Under the pieces are notes generated by a model. The model ran no database searches. It was not told the DNA's origin and saw only the letters and a list, made by a program, of their open reading frames with translations. A stretch of 64,000 nucleotides of DNA, taken from Coniochaeta sp. PMI_546 (taxonomy: Eukaryota; Ascomycota; Sordariomycetes; Coniochaetales; Coniochaetaceae). The stretch is taken from positions 2,542,001 through 2,606,000 of the forward strand of contig MU271147.1 in assembly GCA_021432605.1 (NCBI GenBank). The letters run 5' to 3'. Numbering within the stretch: position 1 is the first letter of the stretch; each line of letters opens with the position of its first letter. Shown one piece after another: positions 22,401 to 32,600 of the stretch. The position numbers were made by a program, and so were the translations under genes.

Positions 22401-24941
22401 CAGATCCGTGGCTATCTGCCAACCGGCTACCATTGTGTCATCGCCACGGTCCGGGTCCGGCAGGCTAAATAGATCCGGTGTACCAGCTCGACACACAGGC
22501 AGAACAAGTGGGCGCCTTGGTGAAACGGAGAAGACTTGCCTAAGCCGGGAGGCGGACATCAATGGCAGGCCGGCTGGAGATTAGGCAAGGCACAAACTGA
22601 TCTGATGGTACATGCATTTTCCACCACGTGGTGGCGACGGATATGCTTCACGACAGCTTCCATGCCGTATCAGAGTTCATCAGGTCCGGAGCAGACGCCG
22701 GGCTTCACTTTGGCAGCTACTTTTGAGAGCAAACACCCGAGACTACGGTGCATTACGCTTGAACAGGGCTCTCTGGCGCAGGGGACATGGACATGAACGA
22801 ACATGGGCAGCATAGCTTAGAGTTACCTCTGAATCGTCTGCGAAGCAAGAAGTGCCGCTGCAAGAAGGCAGAGAGGGATTATAACCACATGGGACGGAGT
22901 GACAACTTGACGTAAGGTGCGACTCTCCTGACCATGCAGGACTTGCGCACTCGCGGGGACCTGCGTTTGAGCCTCATTCGCATGCCCCATCGTATGCCCG
23001 AGGTGTCCCGTTCAACAGATGAGAAGAGCTCTCCCTCCGGCAATATAACAAACTCGAGAATGCGACGCCGTTATTATGACGAGCAGGAAGATCGTCCAAG
23101 CTTGAATGGCAGGAATGGTACAGCGCGCCGCGTCTCCTGAGGTCTTGTCAAGGTTTCCTCACTCTGGTATCCACTCCGCACACATCTGAGGCTCTTAGCG
23201 CCGTGTAGGGAAGGTAGCTAGCTTCCCTGGCTTCGCCAATCTTAAGTAACAGATGTGTCCTTCATTACAGCGCGCTGCGCAGCACTGATGAATCGCCTGA
23301 TCGCCATGGTCAAGCCGGCATGGCCGACACAAAGTCTCCTACTCCCGCCAGCCAGCGGAAGCGAGTGCTATCACAGAGATAGGCGCCGGTGCTGATGAGG
23401 AATCACATTTCCCATGTGCTAAAGCGAAATGTCCAATTTGAGCACACGATGACTGAATAGGGGAAGGAAGGACGGGAGGTACGAGTGAGGTGTACACTCC
23501 TGTGTAGTGTGCACATGTACACAGTAAGGTAAGGTAGCGAGCTGTCAACTTCATCATGTAAGTGTAATTCGCACCTTCCCGAACTTCCAGAGATCCATTT
23601 AATCATACGCTTTCCCGCACTCCCAAGTGGATCCTGGCTCATTAGCGCGGATACCCCCAAAAATGGACCGACTGATGCCTTGCATTGGGTAAGATACTTC
23701 GGCGGAACCTAATTCATTCCTTCATCAGATGGTGTCGCTACCATGATTCCGAGGGCAGAGCACGAAGTAGCTCACAAGTATTAACCCTGCGCTAGTCCCC
23801 CCCTTTCCTACAAGGTAATCCTCCATCGTCATTACCCAAGATTTTTTATTTTGGTCTCCGCGAGTGCCTCAGAAAAGTACCTCGGGATCTGTCGCTGTTT
23901 CTTCGACGAGTACACGTGTAGGTGTCTATCCTCATTCCTCACCCTGTCTCTTCGTGTGTATTTTCTCGAGACGGGACTCAGAGACTTGGAGACTCTTGCT
24001 TCTCTCCGTTAAACACCGAGACTCTTGCCAGCAAAGAGCCAGGTACCTTACGCAGAGAACGTCCCTGTAACCGTTGGGTCATTAAATAGCAAGGGAAAAT
24101 GGAAAGGGTCGACGGTTATTAGCACGGTACGGTACCTTTTGAGAACAGGGGGCAACCATCTTCTGCTGCGAGCACCCGCCGATTGGAAGGTTGGGTCCGT
24201 CGCTCCTTGTTCCCGAGAAATTTCCCTCCAGTCGCTCAAAGTCCCCCCCCAGTCGAAACATGGTCGTCGTTTCCGCCGCTTGGGTTTCCCTCTCCTGCGG
24301 GTGTTCTGCAGTTCTGCGTGCCGTACATAGTGTACGTGTAATTCCCACTGTGCTCCCTGCTCCCTCAAGCAACCTGGAAGTCTCAAAAGAATTTCTCCAC
24401 GCCGCCGGCCAGAGGTTCGTACCCCAGTTTTTTCTTGATTTTGCCTACTGCTACCACTCTACCTCAACCTTTTTCCACCATGCACCTCTGAATCAGGCCA
24501 GGGAACCCTCATCCCTTATTCACCACCAGATTCACCTCTCTTCGGTCAGGTGAGTTGCGCTACACTGACATCCCCTCTGTCGCTTTGGTCATTCGTGTGC
24601 GCAACGACGAGTGAGTTGCCGCCGTCGCCAGGTGACGAGAGCGCAAGTGCTGTTGAAATTACATGTATCATCTCTTTTCCGCTCTTCCGCTCCCGAACTC
24701 GTCGCGCTTGCGCTCTCTCTGGTCTTGGTTCACGTTGACCTGAGAACCCGTTTCGATACATTGCGATACGATACCTTGACAGCGCAGTTGCTGACTTTGC
24801 TTTACCGCCAGAATATCCGACTGCCAAGACAGAAAAGTCTGAAGGCTTCGGTCCCTCCTCCTCCTCCCACCCTCACACACCTCTCCAGACGTCGCCTTGC
24901 TCGACCTGCTCCTCCGCTACCGAGATACCCATACTGTCACC
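19445..24941. other. Gene-poor region, 5.5 kb
   Basis: No frame above about 120 codons, no family resemblance, no tRNA and no clear terminal repeats were found on either strand. The composition is close to balanced and I see no clear sign of repeat-induced mutation. The last 700 bases (24240-24941) are C/T-rich on the plus strand and look like promoter and 5' leader of the following gene. A word GTAAGGTAAGGTA lies near 23524. The stretch could hold non-coding RNAs or fast-evolving small genes that are not visible by eye. Confidence 0.45.
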
Positions 24942-26756
24942 ATGTCGGCATACTACGAGAACCAGCAACAACAATGGGGGTCCGGTGCCCCCCAGAACAG
25001 CTGGGATCAGACACCTCCGAATCGCTCTGGTACGATTCCTGGGCCCCTCCTATAGACTATGCGCGAGCTATTTTCTAACACCCGCAATAGCGACCAGTTC
25101 TGCCGCACTACCTCGCGAAAACGAGTCGAATGCCTTCTTGTCGCAGTTTGAGGGTATGTCACAGTCAATTCCTGTTGGGTGATGGGGTCAGGGCATGCCT
25201 CGGGACGAAGCACTCACTGCGAGTGTTGTACCGGAACCCGAGGCTAGGAAAGAAAGAGCATCAAACATGGCGTATAATGGGACACATAACGATGGGCGCA
25301 TACTGACCGAACATCCTGCAGAGGTCGACAAGGCCCAGGACAACCTTTTGAAAAGCGGCAAGGTCTTTGCTGGACTGCCTGGCGCGCGCCGTGAGTCTCT
25401 TCCCTACCAGGGCCCTCCTCGGGGTAGACCGCATCCAGTCCATGGTAAGTTACCTGGAACTGGCTGGGCCTCCACCAAGTGAGTCTATTTCGGCTGACAT
25501 GGATCCCAGACCCTCGCTCGGGACCCGGCGCTGGATCGCGACCACACTCTGCGGCCGACTTCGGCGAGCAGCGCGGACACAACAACCAGTCGAACCTACA
25601 GAACTTTTACGCCGCTCAACGCCACCAGACCTCGCGCGGCTCCAACGAGGCGGAGCAGATGATGCAGGCCAAGAGGAGAATGGCGGCTCAGAGAGAGCGA
25701 GAGCTTCGGAATTACCATCAAGAGCAGCAATACAACCGAAGTAGGCCGCCCTCTTCTGTATAGCATCAGTCATCCTATCGCGCGCAAGCCAAGAAGAGAA
25801 TCATAGACAGACGCATTCCGCCTTCAGGGGTCACATACACTTTTTTCTGTTCCATGACTGTTGCACCACAAGTGTGCGGGTTTCGATTCCCTTGTTCGTG
25901 CCGGCTGCTTGACACTTCCCCTGTAAAGATCGGCAGCACCCCCCTGGAGAATGCGGGCCCTGTCCCGTCGACCTATCTCCGTTCCTTTTTCCCAGACAAA
26001 AATCGACTCTTGACTCGAGATGAGCGCAGGCTAACATGTCGTCTTGTAGATGTTCTCTCGGACCTGACGACCCAGGGCAGCAAGCCCGAAAGGGCCCTCA
26101 GCCCCGGAAGCATGTCGGAGGACGAGCGTCGCAAGCTGATAGCTCGTCAGCGCAGTGCCCTGTACGGAGAGGGGCCCTACGTTGACGAGACCGGCACGCC
26201 GCACCCTGGAATGCCTGGTCCGCCGAACGGACCGGCCAGTCTACGGGGCCACTCTCCTCTGGCCTACGAATTCGGCCGCACGCCGCCGGCATTTCCTCAG
26301 GGTGGTCCGCAGCCTCCTGTCGATGTCGGTCAATCTCAGCCTGCCGGCCCCAACGACCCAACGCGCACGAACAGCACCTCCAGCCCGCAGCCCAACGTCA
26401 CGGCGCAGCAGCAGCAGGCGGCTCTGACGAGCGTCTCTCCACCCACCGGCTCTCCGTCCCTCGGCAGCGGGCCTGGCAGCAAACCTGGCCAAGGACCGGC
26501 GGTTGCGCCTATCGGCACGCGCCCGGCCCAGCCAACGATGCAGAGGTCGACGCCGCCTGTGCCCTCGTCGTTGAACCAGGGCTTCGGCTCGTCTGACAAC
26601 GACAACTCTGCAATTGGTGGTGCTGGCGGCCAGTCTAACCCGTCTTCGGCTGCTGCTGAGGGCCGGAGCGGTAGCCTGTGGGGCGGACGAAACAACAGTG
26701 TCTGGGGCAACAACGGGTCATCGGGCCAGCAGGCTAGCGTCTGGGGCGCTGCCTAA
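24942..26756 (+). CDS. Conserved-looking disordered fungal protein, function unknown
   Basis: Five exons (24942-25029, 25091-25153, 25322-25444, 25510-25740, 26050-26756) give 403 residues. All four introns fall after the first base of a codon, and each has GT-AG ends. The N-terminus (MSAYYENQQQQWG) leads to a short conserved-looking core: SNAFLSQFEEVDKAQDNLLK with KSGKVFAGLPGARRES, then NEAEQMMQAKRRMAAQRERE and LRNYHQEQQYNR. After SPGSMSEDERRKLIARQRSAL comes a long Pro/Gly/Ser/Gln-rich tail ending in SLWGGRNNSVWGNN and ASVWGAA. The core is helical and charged and the tail is disordered. From memory similar proteins exist in other ascomycetes, but I know no function. The WGxxN-type end could be a short linear binding motif. 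Confidence 0.8.
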
Positions 26757-28609
26757 ATACGTTTGAGCCAGTAGTATATGATGCTGCTGTAGCATATGGG
26801 GACACCCGATCTTACACTCTCGGTGTAGACAAGGTTCAGTCTATGCGAATGGACTGCCGAAAAGGAGAAAAGGAGACGCAAGGAGTCAGGGACAGAGTCG
26901 GGCTCGAAGATTCAAAAAAAAAGAGAGACAGGAAAGGCGTGCGGCAGTTGTTTGTCTGTTGTCTTTTTGCTTTTTTTGGGGGGAGCAACGGGAAAATTGG
27001 ACGGATCGATTCTGGAGCAAGAACATTTTTCTGCGAGGAGTTGTGTGATTCGGTGCACCTAAACTGGAAGTTTGTTGGAGGGTTTGACTATCTTCACTCT
27101 TGCATCGGGCATTGAGGCGTCTTACCCCCGTAGGACGAGCAAAATCGCGAGAAAGGGGCGGGAGGGGGACCATGAAGTCGGCGCACATTTTTGGGGGCAT
27201 GGGGTCTTTTTCTCTCTTTGGACGGGAGACAAGTTTGGTGTTGGTGTGTGGGCAGCGGCTTTTCCCACCGGTTTTCGCTTTTTTTCCTCTCCCCCTTTTG
27301 GTCTCTGGTATCCCGCTTTCTTTTCCTCTTTAATACCAACCATCTTCCACGGGTTCTCAGGGTTTCGGTTTGGGGGGGCTTGGGCGGAAAGATTTTGCAA
27401 CTTTTTTCTGGTCTTGCGTGTGGATATAGGGGGACACTGCGGGATGGGATGGGCATTTTGGTGGTTCCGGGTCTGGTTGGGTGGGTGGCAGCACATTTTC
27501 TCCTTTCCCCCCTTTATACTGGGCATTCGTCTCGTTTTTTTTAATAACATTTCCTTATCATGGGTGAGAAGAAAACAAAAATGAACAAAAAACTACTTGT
27601 CTTTTTTATGTTGAAGTGTTCCCCTTGATCCTTCTCTGTCCTGTGCCGTGTCGTGTCTGCCTGGGTGCACTCCGGTTGGTGTTGGACTTGTGGGCGATGG
27701 CTGAGCTGTCGAGGGCAGAGCATCTGTAGCACGCCATCCATGGCAGGAAACAGGAGCAAGATGTACCAGCAAGGACTCAATATACCCTCCTACCATGCGT
27801 CAGTCCCAGGTGTGGCTCAACCTACCTGTCTAGCGCAAGGAAGACCAAATACGCAAGCCATAGTAATATTTGCCCAGAGCTCTTTACACAGCTGAATATC
27901 ACAAAGACAAGCCTTTCCCCGAGCGATAATGAGCCTGAATGACGAGACGTTGGCCGGTGCAGGACGGTGGCGATGTCAATGACCAACATCTCTGGATCAG
28001 GGGCAAGCACCTCGCTATGTATGAACTTGTAGATTTTGAGAGGAAATAACAAGAAACACAGTATTGAGGACAACGACACCTAGGCACGAGTTTCAAGATA
28101 TGAGGCAATGGCTGTTTATTAGGCGAGACTATATAATCCTCGCCGTGTCGATTATGCCTAGAAATGCGCTCCTCGTGCGCCTGACGGCGATGGCTATCGC
28201 CTGCAACGTATCTTGCACCTGGCCGTGGTATTAGGGCGGCATGATATCCCGCAGTTATCGAATGGAGTTGTGTATAAGAAAAGCCAGCAGAAGGTAAATT
28301 CCCCTCCCGTATGTCCAGAACTCCTCGCTTCCGCTGGATGAGCTGCTGTCTGGGTGTGTAGCGCAGCTGTCCACCGTTATTAGCTGTCTGCTCGCTGTAA
28401 ATGGTATGACATGCAACGCAGCAGCCCCCCGGTGATGATGTGTAAAGGAAAATCAACAAGATGTCGTGAATATGTCATGTGTCGTCGGTTGTGCTTGGGG
28501 TCCGCCCCCGTGTCGGCACCCTCTCTCTCATCCTTATCGTCCCTCGTAATCTGTCGTCATAAAACTCGCATCTGTGCTCTCTTCAAATAACTCTTTTCCG
28601 CATTCCTCA
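26757..28609. other. Convergent 3' region with keto-rich strand
   Basis: Lies between the disordered-protein gene (+) and the RBR ligase gene (-), whose stops face each other. From about 26930 to 27600 the plus strand is strikingly rich in G and T runs and poor in A. No gene is supported in it. Confidence 0.5.
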
Positions 28610-30907
28610 TCACTCCGCCAGCAGGTCCTCCTCCCTCACAGAAGGCAGACTCTCGTCCTGGCCCTCGCCCTCGCAAGGCCACTCCGGCAACTGCATCGGC
28701 CCGTACCTCACCCCGTCCCTCCTCTCCATCTCGCGCCTCAGGACCTCGGCCTCGATCGCCCACCGCCTCAGCATCCTCTCCCTCCGCTCGCCAAACACCC
28801 TCGCCAGCGCCTCCTCCTCATTCGCAAACTCGAGCCCCAGGTCCTCGACCTCCTCCGCCCTCCTCTCCCCGAGCAGCCGGAGCTCCCTCTCGTGCCGCCC
28901 CGTCAGCTCCTCCATGCGCCTGGCCTGCTTCTCCCGCAGCACGTTGATCTGGCTCTGGTGGCGCCGCTCCATGCCGTCGCGCAGGTGGTACTGCTGCACC
29001 AGCAGCTCGCGGTGCTTGCGCGTCACCTCGCGCTCGGGCAGCAGGCCCGGTGGCGACGGCGACGCCTCCACCAACCTCGGCCCGTTGCAGTACGCCTCCA
29101 TGTACTTGAGCTGGATGGCGATGCTCCGCTCGCTCTGCTCCAGGGCCGCCCGCAGCTCCATCTCGGCCTCGATCTGCCGGTCCTCCAGGTGCTGCTCCGT
29201 CTTGGCGTGGCGCTCCCTCATCCTGTCCGCCTGGTCCTCGTGCCGCCCCGCCGCGGCCAGCCGCCTCTGCGAGTGCCGCGTCCACATGACCCACCTCATC
29301 TTATGCTCAAACCTCCCAAACTCCCCCATCTGCCTCCGCTGCCTCTCCACCAACACCCGAAACTCCTCACTCCCCACCGTCCTCCTCCCCGCCTCCGCCC
29401 CCTCCCTCTCCTCCTCCGCCCGGCACCTCTCCTCCTCCGCCAGGCGCCTCTCCTCCTCGTCCCGCCGCCTCTCCTCCTCCACCCGCCGCCTCTCCAGCTC
29501 CTCCTCCCCGTTGCAGTAGTTCGGACAGCCCACCACGGGGTCCCACACCGCCCCGCAGATGTAGCAGAACTGCGCCTTGCACCGGCACGTCATGTGGGTG
29601 CACCCCTGCGTCAGCTCCACCAGGGTCCGGCACTTGTAGCACCGCCGCCAGCCGCTCCGCTCGCCCATGCGCAGCACCGCGTCCAGGTCCCGGTCGTCCG
29701 GGCAGTCCTGCCCGGCCCGGTGGCCGGGCCCTTTGCACATGACGCAGACGCTGGTCCGGCAGGCGCGGCAGGCGGTCTCGGTGGGCGGCGGGTGGTGGTG
29801 GTGGTGCCGTGGTTGGTCGGACACCCGGGCGCCGGAGGAGGCGGTGGCGGTAGTGGTGGTGGCGCGGGGTGGGATGAACTCGCCGCACCGCGGGTTGGGG
29901 CAGAAGACGCGCGCCTCCCAGGGGGTGGCGTACTGCTGCACCGCCTTGAGGAAGGCCTGCTGCTCGTCGCGGGCCAGAACCGCCCGGACGACGCTGCCGG
30001 GGATCGGCTGCGTGCAGCACCGGGGCGGCATCTTGCTCTCGTCCGTCGTGGACTGGGCGATCATGACCGACAGGCAGGCGTGGCAGTACGTGTGCCCGCA
30101 GGGCAGGGTCTGGAAGGGGGCGGAGGCGCGTCGACGGTGGTGGTGGGGGAGGGGTTGGTGGTGGGTTTTCTCTTGCTCTTGCTCTTGCTCTTGCTGCTGG
30201 TGCCGCCTTACCCCGTCAGCGGAGGCGGAGGAGGAGGAGACAAAGTCCTCGCGGCAGCAGATGCAGGACATGGGCGGCGGGGTGCCGTGGCTTAACGTCT
30301 TCCGCCGCCATTTCAGGCGCTGCGCCAGCCCGTGCTTGAGTATCTGGACGCTGCGCCGCGTGCTGTCGGCGAACACGCTGGCTGTCTCCGCTCGGGCGGA
30401 AGGAGAGAATGAGGGATGTGGGAGGCCAAATTTGGGCTGGTGGAGGAGGTTCGGGTCGAAATGGCTCAGGTACTTTTCGTACTGCGCGAAGCTGAGGCTC
30501 TTGGAGCGTTTTCGCGTGAGGGTCCTGTCCGGCGTGTCTGCGAAGACCGAGGGACTCGAGAGTGAGGTGAAAGGGTGGTGGGGGTGTGCTAATGTGCTGC
30601 CCGAGCCGTTGGACGCATTCGAGCCGGTGCGCGCATGGCGCACGGGAGTGACCGCGGCGGCAGGCTCGGGGCCTGAAGAAGTAATGGTGATGAGCTTATC
30701 GGAGGGGGTGGATGGTCTCGTCGTCGCCAGGGCGGATATGTCGATGCCCAGTTTTGCCGCCTGGGCCAGCAGCTCCTGCTCTATCTCGTCCTCGGTCATG
30801 GCCGTCGGCTGCTTGAGCACGGCGCGGACGTACTCGGCGTCGCTCAGCTCCGGCGGGCGGGTGACGGCGCCGGCCATGGTTTCCGGCAGGGTGGTTAGTG
30901 AGCCCAT
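28610..30907 (-). CDS. RBR-type (RING-IBR-RING) E3 ubiquitin ligase
   Basis: Intronless frame of 765 residues starting at a true ATG. RBR ligases take ubiquitin from E2 onto a cysteine in RING2 and then to the substrate. RING1 starts with C215/C218 (SCICCREDF) and resumes at PCGHTYCHAC (C270, H272, C275, C278). The loop between holds about 50 residues with Gln-Glu and His runs, longer than usual. The IBR has VFCPNPRCGEFI and CRACRTSVCVMCKGPGH, with a His/Pro insertion between. RING2 reads CYKCRTLVELTQGCTHMTC then FCYICG, with the expected catalytic cysteine at C436. From about residue 465 to 760 the protein is a long, highly charged coiled coil (ERRRVEEERRRDEEERR and similar). The N-terminal 200 residues are Ser/Thr-rich. 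Substrate unknown. Confidence 0.92.
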   Translation of the reverse strand: MGSLTTLPETMAGAVTRPPELSDAEYVRAVLKQPTAMTEDEIEQELLAQAAKLGIDISALATTRPSTPSDKLITITSSGPEPAAAVTPVRHARTGSNASNGSGSTLAHPHHPFTSLSSPSVFADTPDRTLTRKRSKSLSFAQYEKYLSHFDPNLLHQPKFGLPHPSFSPSARAETASVFADSTRRSVQILKHGLAQRLKWRRKTLSHGTPPPMSCICCREDFVSSSSASADGVRRHQQQEQEQEQEKTHHQPLPHHHRRRASAPFQTLPCGHTYCHACLSVMIAQSTTDESKMPPRCCTQPIPGSVVRAVLARDEQQAFLKAVQQYATPWEARVFCPNPRCGEFIPPRATTTTATASSGARVSDQPRHHHHHPPPTETACRACRTSVCVMCKGPGHRAGQDCPDDRDLDAVLRMGERSGWRRCYKCRTLVELTQGCTHMTCRCKAQFCYICGAVWDPVVGCPNYCNGEEELERRRVEEERRRDEEERRLAEEERCRAEEEREGAEAGRRTVGSEEFRVLVERQRRQMGEFGRFEHKMRWVMWTRHSQRRLAAAGRHEDQADRMRERHAKTEQHLEDRQIEAEMELRAALEQSERSIAIQLKYMEAYCNGPRLVEASPSPPGLLPEREVTRKHRELLVQQYHLRDGMERRHQSQINVLREKQARRMEELTGRHERELRLLGERRAEEVEDLGLEFANEEEALARVFGERRERMLRRWAIEAEVLRREMERRDGVRYGPMQLPEWPCEGEGQDESLPSVREEDLLAE

Positions 30908-32600
30908 GGCGGTGGTGCCGGTGTGCTCACCACGGGGGCAGTGTGCAGAGGTTGTTGAAGGTAGAGAAAGCGGTGGAGGAGGACGACGAGCAGCAGGAGG
31001 TTGAGAGACGGGAGTGTGGACTCAGGGCGTGGAGCAGCGGCAGGCTTGATTCGCGCAACATGATAGTATGCGGTTAAATTGTAGCCAGTCAAGTGGCTGC
31101 ATCGAGAAAGTCAGTTTCGAGTCTAGCTAACTAAGTCTAGTTGAGGGCGGAATTGATGGTGACGGCGGCGGGACGATTCGTTCAAGTGGGCAGAGCAGAG
31201 CAGGGTGGTTAGGTTAGTGGCAAACGCGGGGTGACCTCCGAATGGGGGGATGGATGGATCTATGGGATCTTCACTACTGTTGGTACTGTATGTGTGGTAC
31301 GATGGCAGTTCGTGGCTGGTCTGAGGCGATAACGAGCGCGAGAAGCCGAAAGGTTAAGTTATATGTTGTGGCACAGCTGTTGGGAGGACGGGGAGAAGAA
31401 AGACAGCAGAGAGCTGCGTTCTAGAATGCGATTTCCGTGGTTCAGTGGCCGGACCAGGATATATCAGAGATGGAAATCCGTGCGTGCAGCTGGAGAGTCC
31501 AAACAGAGGTCAAAAGTACGGTGTATGTAAGTCGCCGGCAGAGGGGGGAAATGGGTTATATCACGGCATACGAGAATTAACTGCGAGTGCTGTTTTCGAA
31601 TCGGAACAAACAGACAACGCAGAAGAAGAAGAAGCAAAAAGCCACAAAAGTAAAAAAACAAAAGGGACGGGCAAATAGCCCTCGATCTGCTGATGCGCCG
31701 AGTCTCGCAACGGCTGGCGATGGACCGGATCGTGCGTCTCACAATTGGAGAAGGCCGTTGAGGTGGCATTCCAGACATTGCATTGCATTGCCAGCCCATG
31801 CCACAGCAGCCACAGCAGCCAGTGAGGCCAGTCCTGCCAGTCAGTCCCACTACTTTAGCAGTCATCAGCCATGCCGCTCGCTGGCAGGCAGGGAAAAAGG
31901 GCTGTCGCTGCGGGCCACCCCGGCCGGACATCCCAACCTTGCTTTCTTTGACACAAACCAAGACTTTTTAACCTTTCCCAGGGTCACTTTTTAGAGTTCA
32001 TCGGACGAGAAGTGATGCAATGCTGGTGTAATGTAACACGGGACCAAGATAACTCCAGGTCTGCAGGACGGTTGTTCACAAGGAAGCATAGCATCATGGA
32101 CAGCAAGTTATACAATGGTAATAATGCAACTAGTTGTGATGATTGTGCAAGTGGTCACTAGCAGACACTGGCAGATACACTGGCACTCATCAATAATAAT
32201 CGAAACATGTAATCGGGTCTTGCCCAATCGAGCACCGACAGCTAGCGAACAAGCTGACACCCTCTTATCACATGCTCTCTCCCCCATGAGACCCTGGGGT
32301 CTCAGGTCTGCAGCCTTACTACCTCGTCACCGGACGCCATCATTTGGTGTACACGCCATTGGTCAGTCGGCACGCCCGACATCTGATCTCGGATCTCCTT
32401 CCGAATCCTTCGTGTTCCGCACGGCCCCCCGTCAGCTCAGGTACGGCGGACCTGTCAATATCTGGACGACAACGATGAGCCAGCCTGTCAAAGCGTATAA
32501 ATCAATATCCGTGCTTGACCGATACAAGCAATCCGGCATTTCCGATTCAAAAGCACTCGCCGAAAAAAGGGGTGCAAGCCAGCAAATACTCGGGTCTGCA
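30908..32600. other. Intergenic between RBR promoter and POP1 3' end
   Basis: 1.7 kb between two minus-strand genes; it should hold the RBR promoter and the POP1 3' flank. A 135-codon lysine-rich plus-strand frame at 31587-31994 lacks an ATG start and family resemblance. A purine-rich GAAGAAGAAG stretch lies near 31620-31665. Confidence 0.5.

Noticed and set aside
28574-31004. Plus-strand frames of 573 and 445 codons
   Set aside because: Antisense shadows of the RBR ligase gene, Leu/Pro- or Ser/Val-biased, without the zinc motifs or any family resemblance.
31587-31994. Lysine-rich 135-codon frame
   Set aside because: Starts at TTG; the lysine run comes from a simple purine-rich stretch in the RBR gene's upstream region.
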